A DNA stretch of 58,566 nt from Intestinimonas sp. (lineage in GTDB: Bacteria > Bacillota > Clostridia > Oscillospirales > Oscillospiraceae). Positions within the stretch are counted from its first letter, which is position 1. Each line of letters starts with the position of its first letter. The stretch spans positions 1 through 58,566 of the forward strand of contig NZ_JAPFEA010000048.1 of the NCBI RefSeq assembly GCF_026169115.1, written 5' to 3'. Shown one piece after another: positions 15,578 to 24,782 of the stretch. Both the position numbers and the translations under genes were made by a program. The notes beneath the pieces are model-generated. The model was not told the origin of the DNA. It was given only the letters and a program-made list of their open reading frames with translations, and did not search any database.

Positions 15578-17320
15578 ATGACGAACAAGTCGGTCTGCAA
15601 GCGCCTGATGGGCTATCTGAGGGTCCACCGGGTCCCCCTGTTCTTCTGCATGCTCTTCGCTGTGGTCAGCACCGCTTTCATGGTGCTGGCGCCCTTCCTC
15701 ATCGGCAGGATCACGACGACGCTGTTCGCCAGCATCGCCGACGGCGTCTTTTATTGGGAGACCATCCTGTGGCTGCTGGCCGGTCTGGTCGCCCTCTATC
15801 TGATCTCTCAGTTTTTCACCTTTCTCCAGGGCTTTGGGATGGCGAAGATCACCGCCAGCGTCATGCAGAAGCTCCGCAGCGACATTGACCGAAAGATGCA
15901 CCGGCTGAAGCTGAACTACTACGATACCCATACCCACGGGGACATTCTGAGCGTTATCACCAACGATGTGGACACCATCAACAACACCATCAGCCAGAAC
16001 CTCACCGCGGCGGTCACACAGATCACCACCGCCGTGGGCGTGCTGCTGATGATGCTGGCCATCAGTCCGGCGCTGACCGTCATTCCGGTCATCATGGTCC
16101 CCCTTTCGCTGCTGGGGGCAGCCGGCGTGATGAAGGCCAGCGAGAAGTACTACGGGCAGCAGCAGGATCTGCTGGGCAGCCTCAACGGCTATGTGGAGGA
16201 GATGTATCACGGCCAGCAGGTGGTGCAGTGCTTCAACCACCAGAAAAAGGCGGGGGCCGATTTCGCCGCCCTCAACGAAAAGCTGAGAAACAGTGCCCGG
16301 AAGGCGGAGGTCACCGCCGGCTCGGTCAGCCCCATCACGACGCTGGTCAACGACCTGGGCTATGTGCTCTGCGCCACCCTGGGCTGCCTCTGGGCCATCG
16401 CCGGCAAGATCGCCGTGGGCAATGTGCAGGCCATGCTGGAGTATACCTGGCGCTTTGCCGAGCCCTTCTCCTCCCTGGCCGGGATGGCGGGGAGCTTCGG
16501 CGCCGCAGCTGCCGCGGGACGGCGGATCTTCACCCTGCTGGACGCCGAGGAGGAGTGCCCGGACGAAGCCCATGCAATCATTCCCGAGGAGCGGAGCGGC
16601 CGGGTGGTCTTCCGCAATGTGAAGTTCGGCTATACCCCGGACCGTCTGCTGATGAAGGGGGTGGACCTGTCCGTCGCCCCGGGGCAGAAGGTGGCCATTG
16701 TTGGACCCACGGGGGCGGGAAAGACCACCCTCATCAACCTCCTGATGCGCTTTTACGAGCTCAGCGACGGCTCCATCGAGGTGGACGGCACAGACATCCG
16801 CGACATGCCCAGGGCGGAGCTCCGGGATCGGTTCGGCATGGTCCTCCAGGATACCTGGCTCTTTGAGGGGACCATCGCCGACAACATCGCCTATGCCCAG
16901 GAGGGCATGGAGCGGGATGCTGTCATCCGCGCCGCACGTTCTGCCTGCGCCCACGATTTCATCAAGACCCTGCCCGGGGGCTACGACATGGTCCTCAGCA
17001 AGGGGGCGGAGAACATCTCTCAGGGCGAGCGGCAGCTCATCACCATCGCCCGCGCCATCGCGTCCGCCCCCGAGATCCTGATTTTGGACGAGGCCACCAG
17101 CAACGTGGACACCCACACTGAGGTCCTGATCCAGAAGGCCATGGCAGAGCTAATGAAGGGGTGTACCAGCTTCGTCATCGCCCATCGCCTGTCCACCATC
17201 CGGGACGCCGATATGATCCTCTACATGGAGGACGGCGACATCAAGGAGGTAGGCAGCCACGACGAGTTGATGGCCCGGCAGGGAAAATACGCCGCCCTCT
17301 ATAACAGTCAGTTTGATTGA
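15578..17320 (+). CDS. ABC exporter half-transporter (catalytic partner)
   Basis: A 580-residue half-transporter: N-terminal six-helix domain, then Walker A GPTGAGKTT, a Q-loop in 'MVLQDTWLF', signature ISQGERQLITIARA and an intact Walker B ILILDEATS. It supplies the competent catalytic glutamate for the heterodimer. ATG 15578 is nearly contiguous with the upstream stop, and AAGGAGG stands before it. A drug or lipid-like substrate is likely given the BmrR-like regulator, but it cannot be read from sequence. Confidence 0.92.
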   Translation: MTNKSVCKRLMGYLRVHRVPLFFCMLFAVVSTAFMVLAPFLIGRITTTLFASIADGVFYWETILWLLAGLVALYLISQFFTFLQGFGMAKITASVMQKLRSDIDRKMHRLKLNYYDTHTHGDILSVITNDVDTINNTISQNLTAAVTQITTAVGVLLMMLAISPALTVIPVIMVPLSLLGAAGVMKASEKYYGQQQDLLGSLNGYVEEMYHGQQVVQCFNHQKKAGADFAALNEKLRNSARKAEVTAGSVSPITTLVNDLGYVLCATLGCLWAIAGKIAVGNVQAMLEYTWRFAEPFSSLAGMAGSFGAAAAAGRRIFTLLDAEEECPDEAHAIIPEERSGRVVFRNVKFGYTPDRLLMKGVDLSVAPGQKVAIVGPTGAGKTTLINLLMRFYELSDGSIEVDGTDIRDMPRAELRDRFGMVLQDTWLFEGTIADNIAYAQEGMERDAVIRAARSACAHDFIKTLPGGYDMVLSKGAENISQGERQLITIARAIASAPEILILDEATSNVDTHTEVLIQKAMAELMKGCTSFVIAHRLSTIRDADMILYMEDGDIKEVGSHDELMARQGKYAALYNSQFD

Positions 17321-17359
17321 CGGGGCCGCACGCCCCCGCAGCTTCCCCAACCTGTATGC

Positions 17360-17420
17360 AAAAAGGCCCGCTGCCACAGGCAGCGGGCCTGAGCCTGTCG
17401 ACAAAGTCGACAGGCTCTCT
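17360..17420. terminator. Two tandem hairpins after the exporter operon
   Basis: GGCCCGCTGCC/GGCAGCGGGCC (loop ACA), then GAGCCTGTCGAC/GTCGACAGGCTC (loop AAA). T-runs are weak on the plus strand; A-runs before the first hairpin suit termination of the minus-strand SDR operon. Confidence 0.7.
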
Positions 17421-17443
17421 CAAAAATGCAAGCCTTTTTACCC

Positions 17444-18205
17444 TCAGCGGTCCTGGCCGCTCTTCCGGCGCTGGACCCGCCAGCACAGCCGGGAGAGCAC
17501 CGGGTCGGGCACGAAACGCTGGAAGAAGTGGACCGCCTTCATCCGCACTCCCGGCAGGATGAGCAGCTGTCCACGGAGGGTCCCCGCCACCGCCAGCCGG
17601 GCCACCGAGCGACTGTCCGTCCCCGGAATAGAGAAACGGACGTCGGCCACCTGGTCAAACTCCGTGGGCACCGGCCCCGGACAGAGGACGCTGACGGTCA
17701 CCTTGCTTTTGGCCCGGCGCAGCTCCTCCGCCACCGCCTCAGAAAGCCGCAGGACGTAGGCTTTGGAGGCATAATAGGAGGACAGGAGGGGACCCGGCAG
17801 GAAGGCCGCCGAGGAGGCCACATTCAGGATGTGTCCCCGTCCCCGGGCCTTCATCTTGGGCAGGAACAGCTTGGTGAGGGTGTGGAGGGCCACGATATTG
17901 ACCTCCAGCATCTCCAGCTCTGTATTCAGATCGGTCTCGTCAAAGGGGCCGAACAGCCCCCGGCCGGCGTTGTTCACCAGGATGTCGATGTCTTGGTCCC
18001 GCACCAGCTCCCACAGGGCCCGGACCTGGGCCCGGTCCGTGAGGTCGGCGGGGATCACCTCCACCCGCACCGGCAGCTCCTTCGCCAGCTCCCGCAGGCG
18101 GTCAGCCCTCCGGGCCGTCAGGATGAGGTCATAGCCCCGCTCCGCCAGCACCCTCGCAATCTCCCGCCCGATGCCCGAGCTGGCCCCCGTCACCAATGCC
18201 TTCAT
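17444..18205 (-). CDS. Short-chain dehydrogenase/reductase
   Basis: A 253-residue classical SDR. The NAD(P) motif is TGASSGIG at residues 7-14, the structural motif is NNAG (VNNAGRGLFG), and the catalytic Ser and Tyr-x-x-x-Lys are in 'NVASSAAFLPGPLLSSYYASKAY'. The R-R pattern after beta-2 (LTARRADRL) favours NADPH. It is the DltE/YqjQ-like type; the substrate is unknown. It follows the flippase gene by 31 bases and is probably in the same transcript. Confidence 0.92.
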   Translation of the reverse strand: MKALVTGASSGIGREIARVLAERGYDLILTARRADRLRELAKELPVRVEVIPADLTDRAQVRALWELVRDQDIDILVNNAGRGLFGPFDETDLNTELEMLEVNIVALHTLTKLFLPKMKARGRGHILNVASSAAFLPGPLLSSYYASKAYVLRLSEAVAEELRRAKSKVTVSVLCPGPVPTEFDQVADVRFSIPGTDSRSVARLAVAGTLRGQLLILPGVRMKAVHFFQRFVPDPVLSRLCWRVQRRKSGQDR

Positions 18206-18236
18206 GGTTCCATCTCCTTTTCCGTTTTCCTCTAGT

Positions 18237-19793
18237 TTACCACGTCCCGCCCCGTCGGCATACCCTCTTTTTTTCCAGCCCCAGCAGCCCCCGGAAGGAG
18301 ATGCCCTGGGCGGAGAGGGCGGCCAGGTAGACCACGGCCCCGAAAAGGAGGCAGATCCCGCCGCTCACAGCCCCGGACAGTCCCCTGTCCCGGAGGACCC
18401 GGAATAGGAGGTTGACATCCAGCCCCATGAGGAGGGCGGAAAGCCCCGGCGCGACCAGCCAGCGGAACCACGCCGGACGCAGACCAGCCGCCCGACACAG
18501 GGAAACCAGATTGAGGCCCAGCCCCAGCAGCTCACTGGCCAGGGCGGCGGCCACATAGCCCTGGAGCCCCACCCCGGGGATCCCCACAGTGAGGGCGGTG
18601 AGAAGGAGCTCCGCCGCCCCGGCCAGGAGGGCGTTGCGGGCGGCGGCGGCCTGTCTGTCCACCCCGTTAAGGGCACAGGAGAGGACGGAGCGCCAACAGG
18701 AGAGGGCCACCATCACCGCCAAGGGCGGCAGACAGGCCCCGGCCTCCGGCTCCCGGAAGAGACGGACGGCCAGGTCTGGCCCCAGCACCGACAGCAGGGC
18801 CATAGCGGGGAGCATGAGCACCGAGGCGGCCAGCATGGCCGCACTGACCCTTCGGCGGACCTCCTCCCACCGGCCCAGGGCGGCGGCCCGGGAGAGCCTG
18901 GGCATGAGGACCAGCCCCATGGCCGAGACAAAGGCGGTGGGCAGGCTCAGCATGGGCAGGGTCATGCCGAACATGACGCCGAAGGACGAGACGGCCTGTG
19001 AGACCTCCATCCCCCCCTCCACCAGCTTCTGGGGGATGAGGACGGCGCAGGCCGAGCCCATCAGGTTGCCCAGCAGGGCGGTACAGGCCACCGGCAGAGC
19101 CACCTGGGCGATGCACCGGTCCAGGACCTTCCCCGGCTCCGGCGTCCCTCCAGCCCCCCGCCGCCGGCGCCACAGCAGCGTGAGGGTGCAGGCTGAGCAG
19201 ACCTCGCAGATCACCATGCCCGCCACGATGAGCCCCACCGTCCGCTCCGGGTTCTGGGGCAGGAAAAGGAGGAGGAGCCCCAGAACGGCGCAGGTGCGGA
19301 CCACCTGTTCCAGCACCTCGGAAAAGGCGGGTGGCCGGACCAGCCCCGCGCCGTAGAAGGCGTGCTTGTGTAGGTTTTCCACACCGGTGAGGAGGACACA
19401 GGGGGGCAGTAGCAAGAGCCCCAGCCGGGTCCGGGCGTCCCCCAGGATGTGGACCGAGATGGGATCGGAAAGAACGAAGATGGCCAGCGCGGGCAGGACC
19501 AGGAGACAGAGGAGCAGCCCCAAACAGCGCCCCAGGACCTGCTCCGCCGCTGTCTCCCGACCCAGGGCCCGATATTGGGCGGTCAGGTTGGCCACCGCCG
19601 CCGTCAGCCCCACGGCGGTCACGGAGAGCAGTACCGAAAAGACCGGCATGACCAGCTGATAGAGTCCCATGACCTCCGCCCCCACCAGGCGTGAGAGGAG
19701 GATGCGGTAGACAAAGCCCAGCAACTGGTTCACAAGGCCGGAGGCGGTGAGCAGCAGCGTGCCGTAACGTACGGATGTCCGGTCCCACTTCAA
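18237..19793 (-). CDS. SpoVB-like polysaccharide/lipid flippase (MATE/MurJ superfamily)
   Basis: About 518 residues with 12-14 transmembrane helices, starting LKWDRTSVRYGTLLLTASGLVNQLLGFVYRILLSRLVGAEVMGLYQL, the characteristic opening of stage V sporulation protein B and related flippases (shown in part here). Family members move lipid-linked precursors for cortex or envelope synthesis. I chose TTG 19793 because AAGGGGGTG precedes it and the length equals Bacillus SpoVB. Upstream in-frame ATGs overlap the divergent pyrE promoter. Presence of this gene suggests a spore former but does not prove it. Confidence 0.85.
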   Translation of the reverse strand: MKWDRTSVRYGTLLLTASGLVNQLLGFVYRILLSRLVGAEVMGLYQLVMPVFSVLLSVTAVGLTAAVANLTAQYRALGRETAAEQVLGRCLGLLLCLLVLPALAIFVLSDPISVHILGDARTRLGLLLLPPCVLLTGVENLHKHAFYGAGLVRPPAFSEVLEQVVRTCAVLGLLLLFLPQNPERTVGLIVAGMVICEVCSACTLTLLWRRRRGAGGTPEPGKVLDRCIAQVALPVACTALLGNLMGSACAVLIPQKLVEGGMEVSQAVSSFGVMFGMTLPMLSLPTAFVSAMGLVLMPRLSRAAALGRWEEVRRRVSAAMLAASVLMLPAMALLSVLGPDLAVRLFREPEAGACLPPLAVMVALSCWRSVLSCALNGVDRQAAAARNALLAGAAELLLTALTVGIPGVGLQGYVAAALASELLGLGLNLVSLCRAAGLRPAWFRWLVAPGLSALLMGLDVNLLFRVLRDRGLSGAVSGGICLLFGAVVYLAALSAQGISFRGLLGLEKKRVCRRGGTW

Positions 19794-19861
19794 GGGAACA
19801 CCCCCTTCCCGGGCAGTATATTCCACACCCTGTGGAAACTTGCCTGCGGCGTCCTCTCCCA

Positions 19862-19890
19862 TTGTCAAGCGGGCTTCCATGGTGTATAAT
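19862..19890 (+). promoter_or_regulatory. Sigma-A promoter of pyrE
   Basis: TTGTCA, 17 bases, TATAAT, about 70 bases before the pyrE start. A short dyad (TTCCACA/TGTGGAA) sits just upstream. Confidence 0.85.
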
Positions 19891-19960
19891 GGTAGCCACA
19901 ACTGACCAGACCGCCCGGGCCGCCGCCCAGGGCGCAAAACATGGGAAAGGGTGCCATCAC

Positions 19961-20641
19961 ATGTCCATGACCTACAAAGAGGAGTTCATCACCTTCATGG
20001 TGCGCTCCGGCGTGCTCACCTTCGGCGACTTCACCACCAAGTCCGGCCGCAAGACCCCCTACTTCATCAATACCGGCAACTACAAGACCGGCGCTCAGGC
20101 CGCCAAGCTGGGCGACTACTACGCCGCTTGCATCCAGCAGAACCTGCCCGACGGCGTCACCTGTCTCTTTGGCCCCGCCTACAAGGGCATCCCCCTGGCC
20201 GTCTCCGCCGCCGCCTCCCTCTACCGCAACTATGACCGTGACCTCCCCTACTGCTTCAACCGCAAGGAGGCCAAGGACCACGGCGAGGGCGGCTCCATGG
20301 TGGGCTACAAGCCCCAGGATGGCGACGACGTGGTCATCGTGGAGGACGTGGTCACCGCCGGCACCGCTGTCCGGGAGTCCATTGAGCTCTTCAAGCAGGT
20401 GGCCAAGGTAAACATGAAGGCCCTCATCGTCTCGGTGGACCGGATGGAGCGGGGCACCAAGGACTGCTCCACTCTGGACGAGCTGCGCCAGGACCACGGC
20501 ATCGCCGTCTACCCCATCGTCACCGTCCGGGAGATCATCGCCTTCCTCCACAACCGGGAGATCGACGGCAAGGTCTACATCGACGACGAGATGAAGGCGA
20601 GAATGGAAGCCTATCTGGAGCAGTACGGCCCCAAGGTCTAA
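19961..20641 (+). CDS. pyrE: Orotate phosphoribosyltransferase
   Basis: A 226-residue enzyme that joins orotate and PRPP to make OMP in de novo pyrimidine synthesis. The PRPP-binding motif is DVVIVEDVVTAGTAVRES, and the N-terminal 'GDFTTKSGRKTPYFINTGNYKTG' is the orotate-binding region. ATG 19961 (MSMTYKEEF) follows GGGAAAGGG. It stands alone, not in a pyr operon, with its own promoter. Its last 11 codons are repeated 120 bases downstream. Confidence 0.95.
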   Translation: MSMTYKEEFITFMVRSGVLTFGDFTTKSGRKTPYFINTGNYKTGAQAAKLGDYYAACIQQNLPDGVTCLFGPAYKGIPLAVSAAASLYRNYDRDLPYCFNRKEAKDHGEGGSMVGYKPQDGDDVVIVEDVVTAGTAVRESIELFKQVAKVNMKALIVSVDRMERGTKDCSTLDELRQDHGIAVYPIVTVREIIAFLHNREIDGKVYIDDEMKARMEAYLEQYGPKV

Positions 20642-20643
20642 GC

Positions 20644-20760
20644 CCATAGTCCCCCGTCCCCTCGGAGAGCGGAGGGGGGCCTCCGGGGGGAACTGGTTCC
20701 ACCCGGAAAATGCGGCGCGCGAAGCGCGTTGTCTTTCCCGCAGGAAAGACCCGCATTTGG
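20644..20760. other. Insert between the two pyrE 3' ends
   Basis: A 117-base non-coding segment. It contains AATGCGG/CCGCATT enclosing a GCGCGC-gaa-GCGCG hairpin and a GTCTTTC/GAAAGAC hairpin. No gene is seen. Confidence 0.5.
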
Positions 20761-20801
20761 ATGGAAGCCTATCTGGAGCAGTACGGCCCCAAGGCGTAAG
20801 C
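20761..20801 (+). pseudogene. Duplicated 3' end of pyrE
   Basis: Forty-one bases repeat 20603-20643 with two adjacent changes; the last codon differs but the stop codon and the following GC are kept. There is no translation start of its own. Confidence 0.88.
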
Positions 20802-20896
20802 AGGCAATTCAGACATCAGGGCGGCCCTCAGCCCCCGCCGCGGCGGGTCCGGCGGAGGGCCGTTTCTCAACTGCACGGGAAAGGAGGTGCGGCGGT

Positions 20897-21577
20897 GTGG
20901 GACTCCACGACGGCCACCGCAAACGGCTCAAGGAGCAGTTTCTTGACCACGGCGACAGCTTTCACGACCATCAGCTCCTGGAGCTGCTGCTGTGCTACGC
21001 CATCCCCCAGGGAGATGTGAACGGTCTGGCCCACCAGCTGTTGGGCCAGTTCGGCTCCCTGGCCGGCGTGCTGGACGCCCTCCCGGAGGCCCTCACGCAG
21101 GTCCCCGGCGTGGGTATGCACACCGCCGTCCTCCTCAAGCTCATCCCCGTCCTCGCCGGACGGTACCGGGCCGACCGGGCCGGGATGGGCACCATCCTGA
21201 ACTCCACCCGGGCCGCAGGGCGGTACCTGCGCCCCTTCTTTTCCATGGGTGGCCGGAATGAGATGGCGTATCTGGTGTGCCTGGACGGGAAATATAAAGT
21301 GCTGGGCTGCCACAAGCTGGGAGAGGGCTCGGTCAACGCCGCCGAGGTCACCCCCAGGCGGGTGGTTGAGATCGTGCTGGCCCACAACGCCACCGCCGCC
21401 ATTCTGGCCCACAATCACCTGTCCAATCTGGCCCTCCCCTCCGACGCCGATCTCATGACCACCCAGCAGCTCCGGTCCATCCTCCAGAGCGTGGGGGTGG
21501 AGCTGCTGGACCACCTGATCTTCACCGACGACGACATGGTCTCCCTGAGAGACAGCGGCTTCTTCTCCGGTTGCTGA
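20897..21577 (+). CDS. radC: RadC-family protein (JAB/MPN domain)
   Basis: A 226-residue protein with an N-terminal helix-hairpin-helix region ('LLELLLCYAIPQGDVNGLAHQLL', 'LTQVPGVGMHTA') and a C-terminal JAB domain with metal-binding 'ILAHNHLSNLALPSDADL'. The family consensus is HNHPSG..PS..D; here Pro and Gly are Leu and Asn. RadC was named for DNA repair but its reaction is unsettled. The start is GTG 20897, since AAGGAGGTG lies 9 bases before it. It ends 82 bases before uvrB. Confidence 0.9.
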   Translation: MGLHDGHRKRLKEQFLDHGDSFHDHQLLELLLCYAIPQGDVNGLAHQLLGQFGSLAGVLDALPEALTQVPGVGMHTAVLLKLIPVLAGRYRADRAGMGTILNSTRAAGRYLRPFFSMGGRNEMAYLVCLDGKYKVLGCHKLGEGSVNAAEVTPRRVVEIVLAHNATAAILAHNHLSNLALPSDADLMTTQQLRSILQSVGVELLDHLIFTDDDMVSLRDSGFFSGC

Positions 21578-21594
21578 ACCCGTTTGCTTTGGGG

Positions 21595-21623
21595 TTGCAA
21601 TAGAACAAATGTTTTGGTAAAAT
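21595..21623 (+). promoter_or_regulatory. uvrB promoter with LexA (SOS) box
   Basis: TTGCAA, 17 bases, TAAAAT. The spacer holds AGAACAAATGTTTT (21602-21615), one base off the GAAC-N4-GTTC core of the Gram-positive LexA/DinR box. Repressor bound there would block the polymerase. Confidence 0.82.
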
Positions 21624-21659
21624 GATGGTACGCCCCACACCCAAAGGAGGTCTTTCCCT

Positions 21660-23627
21660 GTGCCAGATTTTGAAGTTGTCTCCCCTTATGCCCCGGCGGG
21701 CGATCAGCCGGAGGCCATCGCCGCCCTGGCCGCCGGTATCGAAAACGGACTCTCTGAGCAGACCCTGCTGGGCGTCACCGGCTCGGGCAAGACCTTCACC
21801 ATGGCCAAGGTCATTGAGGCCGTCCAGCGCCCCACCCTGGTGCTGGCCCACAACAAGACCCTGGCCGCCCAGCTCTGCGCCGAATTCAAGGAATTTTTTC
21901 CCCACAATGCTGTGGAATACTTTGTGAGCTACTACGACTACTACCAGCCCGAAGCCTATATCCCCCACACCGACACCTTCATTGAAAAGGATTCGGCCAC
22001 CAACGACGAGATTGACCGGCTCCGCCTCTCGGCCACCGCCTCCCTCATTGAGCGGCGGGACGTCATCGTGGTCTCCTCCGTCTCCTGCATCTACGGTCTG
22101 GGCGAGCCCGACGACTACGCCAAGATGATGGTCCCCCTTCGGGTGGGGACTGAGTTCCCCCGGGAGGAGCTGCTGCGGCGGCTCATCGAGATCCGGTACG
22201 AGCGCAACGACATCGCCTTCGAGCGCAACATGTTCCGGGTCCGGGGGGACACGGTGGAGCTGTGGCCGGCCTACTACAAGGACACCGCCATCCGGGTGGA
22301 GTACTTCGGGGACGAGATCGACCGCATCAGTGAGGTCAACGTGGTCACCGGCACCCCTGTCCGGCGGCTGGAGCACATCCCCATCTTCCCCGCCAGCCAC
22401 TATATCACCCCCAAGGAAAAGATGGACAAGGCCATCAAAGAGATCTACAAGGAGCTGGAGGAGCGGGTGGCCTTCTTCCAGGAGCGGGACATGCTGGTGG
22501 AGGCCCAGCGCATCAAGCAGCGGACCATGTACGACATTGAGATGATGCAGGAGCTGGGCTACTGCTCCGGCATTGAGAACTACTCCCGTCCCATCGCCGG
22601 TCGGCCCGCCGGCTCCGCCCCCATGACCCTCATGGACTACTTCCCAAAGGACTTCCTCCTGTTCATCGACGAGTCCCACGTCACCCTCCCCCAGGTCCGG
22701 GCCATGTATAACGGCGACCGGGCCCGGAAGACCACTCTGGTGGATTACGGCTTCCGTCTCCCCTGCGCCTTTGATAACCGCCCGTTGAAATTCGAGGAGT
22801 TTGAACAGAGAGTCAATCAGGTGGTCTATGTCTCGGCCACACCGGGCGAGTATGAGCAGACCCGCTCGGGCCAGATCGTGGAGCAGGTCATCCGCCCCAC
22901 CGGTCTGCTGGACCCCAGGATCGACGTGCGCCCGGTGGAGGGCCAGATCGACGACCTCATCGGAGAGATCAACCAGCGGGTGGAGCGGAAGGAGCGGGTG
23001 CTGGTCACCACCCTGACCAAGAAGATGGCCGAAGACCTGACCGCTTACCTCAAAAACGCCGGCATCAAGGTGCAGTACATGCACCACGACATCGACACCA
23101 TCGAGCGCCAGGAGATCATCCGGGACCTGCGCCTGGGGACCTACGACGTGCTGGTGGGCATCAATCTGCTGCGGGAGGGCCTGGACCTTCCCGAGGTGTC
23201 CCTGGTGGCCATCCTGGACGCCGACAAGGAGGGCTTCCTCCGCTCGGAGACCTCCCTCATCCAGACCATTGGCCGGGCCGCCCGAAACGCCGACGGACTG
23301 GTCATTATGTACGCCGATAAGATGACCCCCTCCATGATGGCCGCCATCGGCGAGACTGAGCGCCGCCGGAAGAAGCAGGACGCCTTCAACCAGGCCCACG
23401 GCATCGTTCCCAAAACCATCATCAAGTCGGTACGGGACGTCATCGAGCTCTCCGCCGCCGAAGAGGAGAGCGAGCAGCTCCTGCGCAAGAAGACCCAGCT
23501 CTCCAAGAAGGAGCGGGACGCCGCCATCGAAAAGCTGGAAAAGGAGATGAAAGAGGCGTCCAAGCGATTGGAATTCGAGTACGCCGCCGTGCTGCGGGAC
23601 CGCATCATCGAGCTCAGAGGGAAATAA
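21660..23627 (+). CDS. uvrB: Excinuclease ABC subunit B
   Basis: A 655-residue DNA damage-verifying helicase of nucleotide excision repair. It has Walker A GVTGSGKT, the beta-hairpin region '[22 protein letters not shown]', helicase motif VI 'QTIGRAARN', and a C-terminal UvrC-binding UVR domain ('[24 protein letters not shown]'). The start is GTG 21660 with AAAGGAGGT in front. An SOS-type promoter controls it. uvrA follows after about 1.6 kb; the usual uvrBA pair is interrupted by a RAYT and small genes. Confidence 0.97.
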   Translation: MPDFEVVSPYAPAGDQPEAIAALAAGIENGLSEQTLLGVTGSGKTFTMAKVIEAVQRPTLVLAHNKTLAAQLCAEFKEFFPHNAVEYFVSYYDYYQPEAYIPHTDTFIEKDSATNDEIDRLRLSATASLIERRDVIVVSSVSCIYGLGEPDDYAKMMVPLRVGTEFPREELLRRLIEIRYERNDIAFERNMFRVRGDTVELWPAYYKDTAIRVEYFGDEIDRISEVNVVTGTPVRRLEHIPIFPASHYITPKEKMDKAIKEIYKELEERVAFFQERDMLVEAQRIKQRTMYDIEMMQELGYCSGIENYSRPIAGRPAGSAPMTLMDYFPKDFLLFIDESHVTLPQVRAMYNGDRARKTTLVDYGFRLPCAFDNRPLKFEEFEQRVNQVVYVSATPGEYEQTRSGQIVEQVIRPTGLLDPRIDVRPVEGQIDDLIGEINQRVERKERVLVTTLTKKMAEDLTAYLKNAGIKVQYMHHDIDTIERQEIIRDLRLGTYDVLVGINLLREGLDLPEVSLVAILDADKEGFLRSETSLIQTIGRAARNADGLVIMYADKMTPSMMAAIGETERRRKKQDAFNQAHGIVPKTIIKSVRDVIELSAAEEESEQLLRKKTQLSKKERDAAIEKLEKEMKEASKRLEFEYAAVLRDRIIELRGK

Positions 23628-23649
23628 CGGCTGGGAGAGGTGGGTTCAT

Positions 23650-24177
23650 ATGGGAAGACTTCACAGGCTACCGCATTTTGATTACAGCCAAGCTGGATAC
23701 TATTTCCTCACATTCTGTACAAAGGAAAGGAATTGTATCCTATCCTCCATCCTGTCTCCTTCCGCGGGGCGCGGCATCCTTGACGCGCCCACCCTCCAAC
23801 TTACCGCCTGTGGGCTCCAAGTTGAGTCTGCCCTTCATTTTTTAGATGAACATCTGCCTTATTTGACGATAGATTCCTACGTTATCATGCCCAATCATGT
23901 TCACATGATCGTCCAAATTACGCAATCCTTTGAGGAAGGCGCGTCTGGGAAGCCGCGCCCCACAAAAATGGACTGCCCCGCAGATGCGTATATTCCCAAA
24001 CTGATCTCATCCTTAAAGCGTTACACCAACCGGTCCTGTGGAAGCGACCTCTGGCAGGACGGCTATCACGACCACATCATCCGCAATGAGGCCGACTATC
24101 TGCGGATCTGGACCTATATGGACCAAAACCCCGTCAAATGGCGGGAGGACTGCTATTATGAGGAGGGCATCCTGTGA
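23650..24177 (+). CDS. REP-associated tyrosine transposase (RAYT, Y1/HUH family)
   Basis: A 175-residue single-domain transposase. The family start is 'LPHFDYSQAGYYFLTFCTKER', the HUH metal motif is MPNHVHMIV, and the active-site tyrosine region is 'DLWQDGYHDHIIRNEADY' with the usual ending 'WTYMDQNPVKW'. All key residues are present, so it could be active. RAYTs are thought to mobilise REP palindromes. Residues around 97-108 (GASGKPRPTK) are encoded by a copy of a repeat found in intergenic DNA at 30018 and 33461. It starts 22 bases after uvrB. Confidence 0.92.
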   Translation: MGRLHRLPHFDYSQAGYYFLTFCTKERNCILSSILSPSAGRGILDAPTLQLTACGLQVESALHFLDEHLPYLTIDSYVIMPNHVHMIVQITQSFEEGASGKPRPTKMDCPADAYIPKLISSLKRYTNRSCGSDLWQDGYHDHIIRNEADYLRIWTYMDQNPVKWREDCYYEEGIL

Positions 24178-24497
24178 AGAAGGTAAAGATCACGGTGCTG
24201 AAAACCGAATTTTACCCTGAGCTGGCCGACCGCTATCTCTCCGACGGCAGGGAGGCCGGCCCTTGCCCCTTCCAGAAGGTCGGGGATGTGTTCTACTATG
24301 AGGGTGGCGCGGAGAAGCCGGAGGGCTTATGCCCCTGGGCCTGGATCGACCTTTACCGGGGCATCTCCACCCTGGCCAACGGTCCTCTCGTCAACGACTG
24401 GTACTCCCACGAAGACCGGCGCGTCCTCTGCTGCACCGACGGTATCCGCCCGGTGATCTATGAGCTGGCCCTCCTGGACGAGGACACCACTCTGTGA
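24174..24497 (+). CDS. TIGR04076-family protein
   Basis: A 107-residue paralogue of the protein at 12089-12403, with the same opening (MKKVKITVLKTEFYPEL) and the shared motifs 'EKPEGLCPWAWIDLYRGISTLANG' and 'CCTDGIRPVIYEL'. The start GTG overlaps the RAYT stop by 4 bases. The function is unknown; the cysteines are partly conserved between the two copies. Confidence 0.8.
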   Translation: MKKVKITVLKTEFYPELADRYLSDGREAGPCPFQKVGDVFYYEGGAEKPEGLCPWAWIDLYRGISTLANGPLVNDWYSHEDRRVLCCTDGIRPVIYELALLDEDTTL

Positions 24498-24531
24498 CCG
24501 CTGGAAAAACAAGTCTAAAGGAGAGGTCCCC

Positions 24532-24744
24532 GTGAATTTCTTCGGAACGACTCTGCCAGAGACCTTGGGCATCCTGCTGGCCATCTGGACGCCCTTTCTC
24601 ATTGGGCTGACCGCCCTCGGTCTCATCGGGCTGGCCGCCTCGCCCCGGCCCCCAAAATGGGCTCGGCTGCTGGCCGGGGGGCTGGGCAGTGTCCTCCTGT
24701 TGTGGGCTCTGTGGATCTTTGTGTTCCGGCCAATCTTCTTTTAG
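24532..24744 (+). CDS. Small membrane protein of unknown function
   Basis: A 70-residue protein with two transmembrane helices ('LGILLAIWTPFLIGLTALGLIGLAA' and 'LLAGGLGSVLLLWALWIFVF'). The GTG start at 24532 follows AAAGGAGAGG. I do not recognise a family. It is in line with the genes on both sides and may be co-transcribed. Confidence 0.68.
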   Translation: MNFFGTTLPETLGILLAIWTPFLIGLTALGLIGLAASPRPPKWARLLAGGLGSVLLLWALWIFVFRPIFF

Positions 24745-24782
24745 CTCCTTCCCAACACACATCACAAAAAGGATCTGATCTT

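Noticed and set aside
24532..24744. Treating the 70-residue membrane protein gene as a random ORF
   Set aside because: Kept as a gene because a good ribosome binding site precedes its GTG and it has two clean transmembrane helices.
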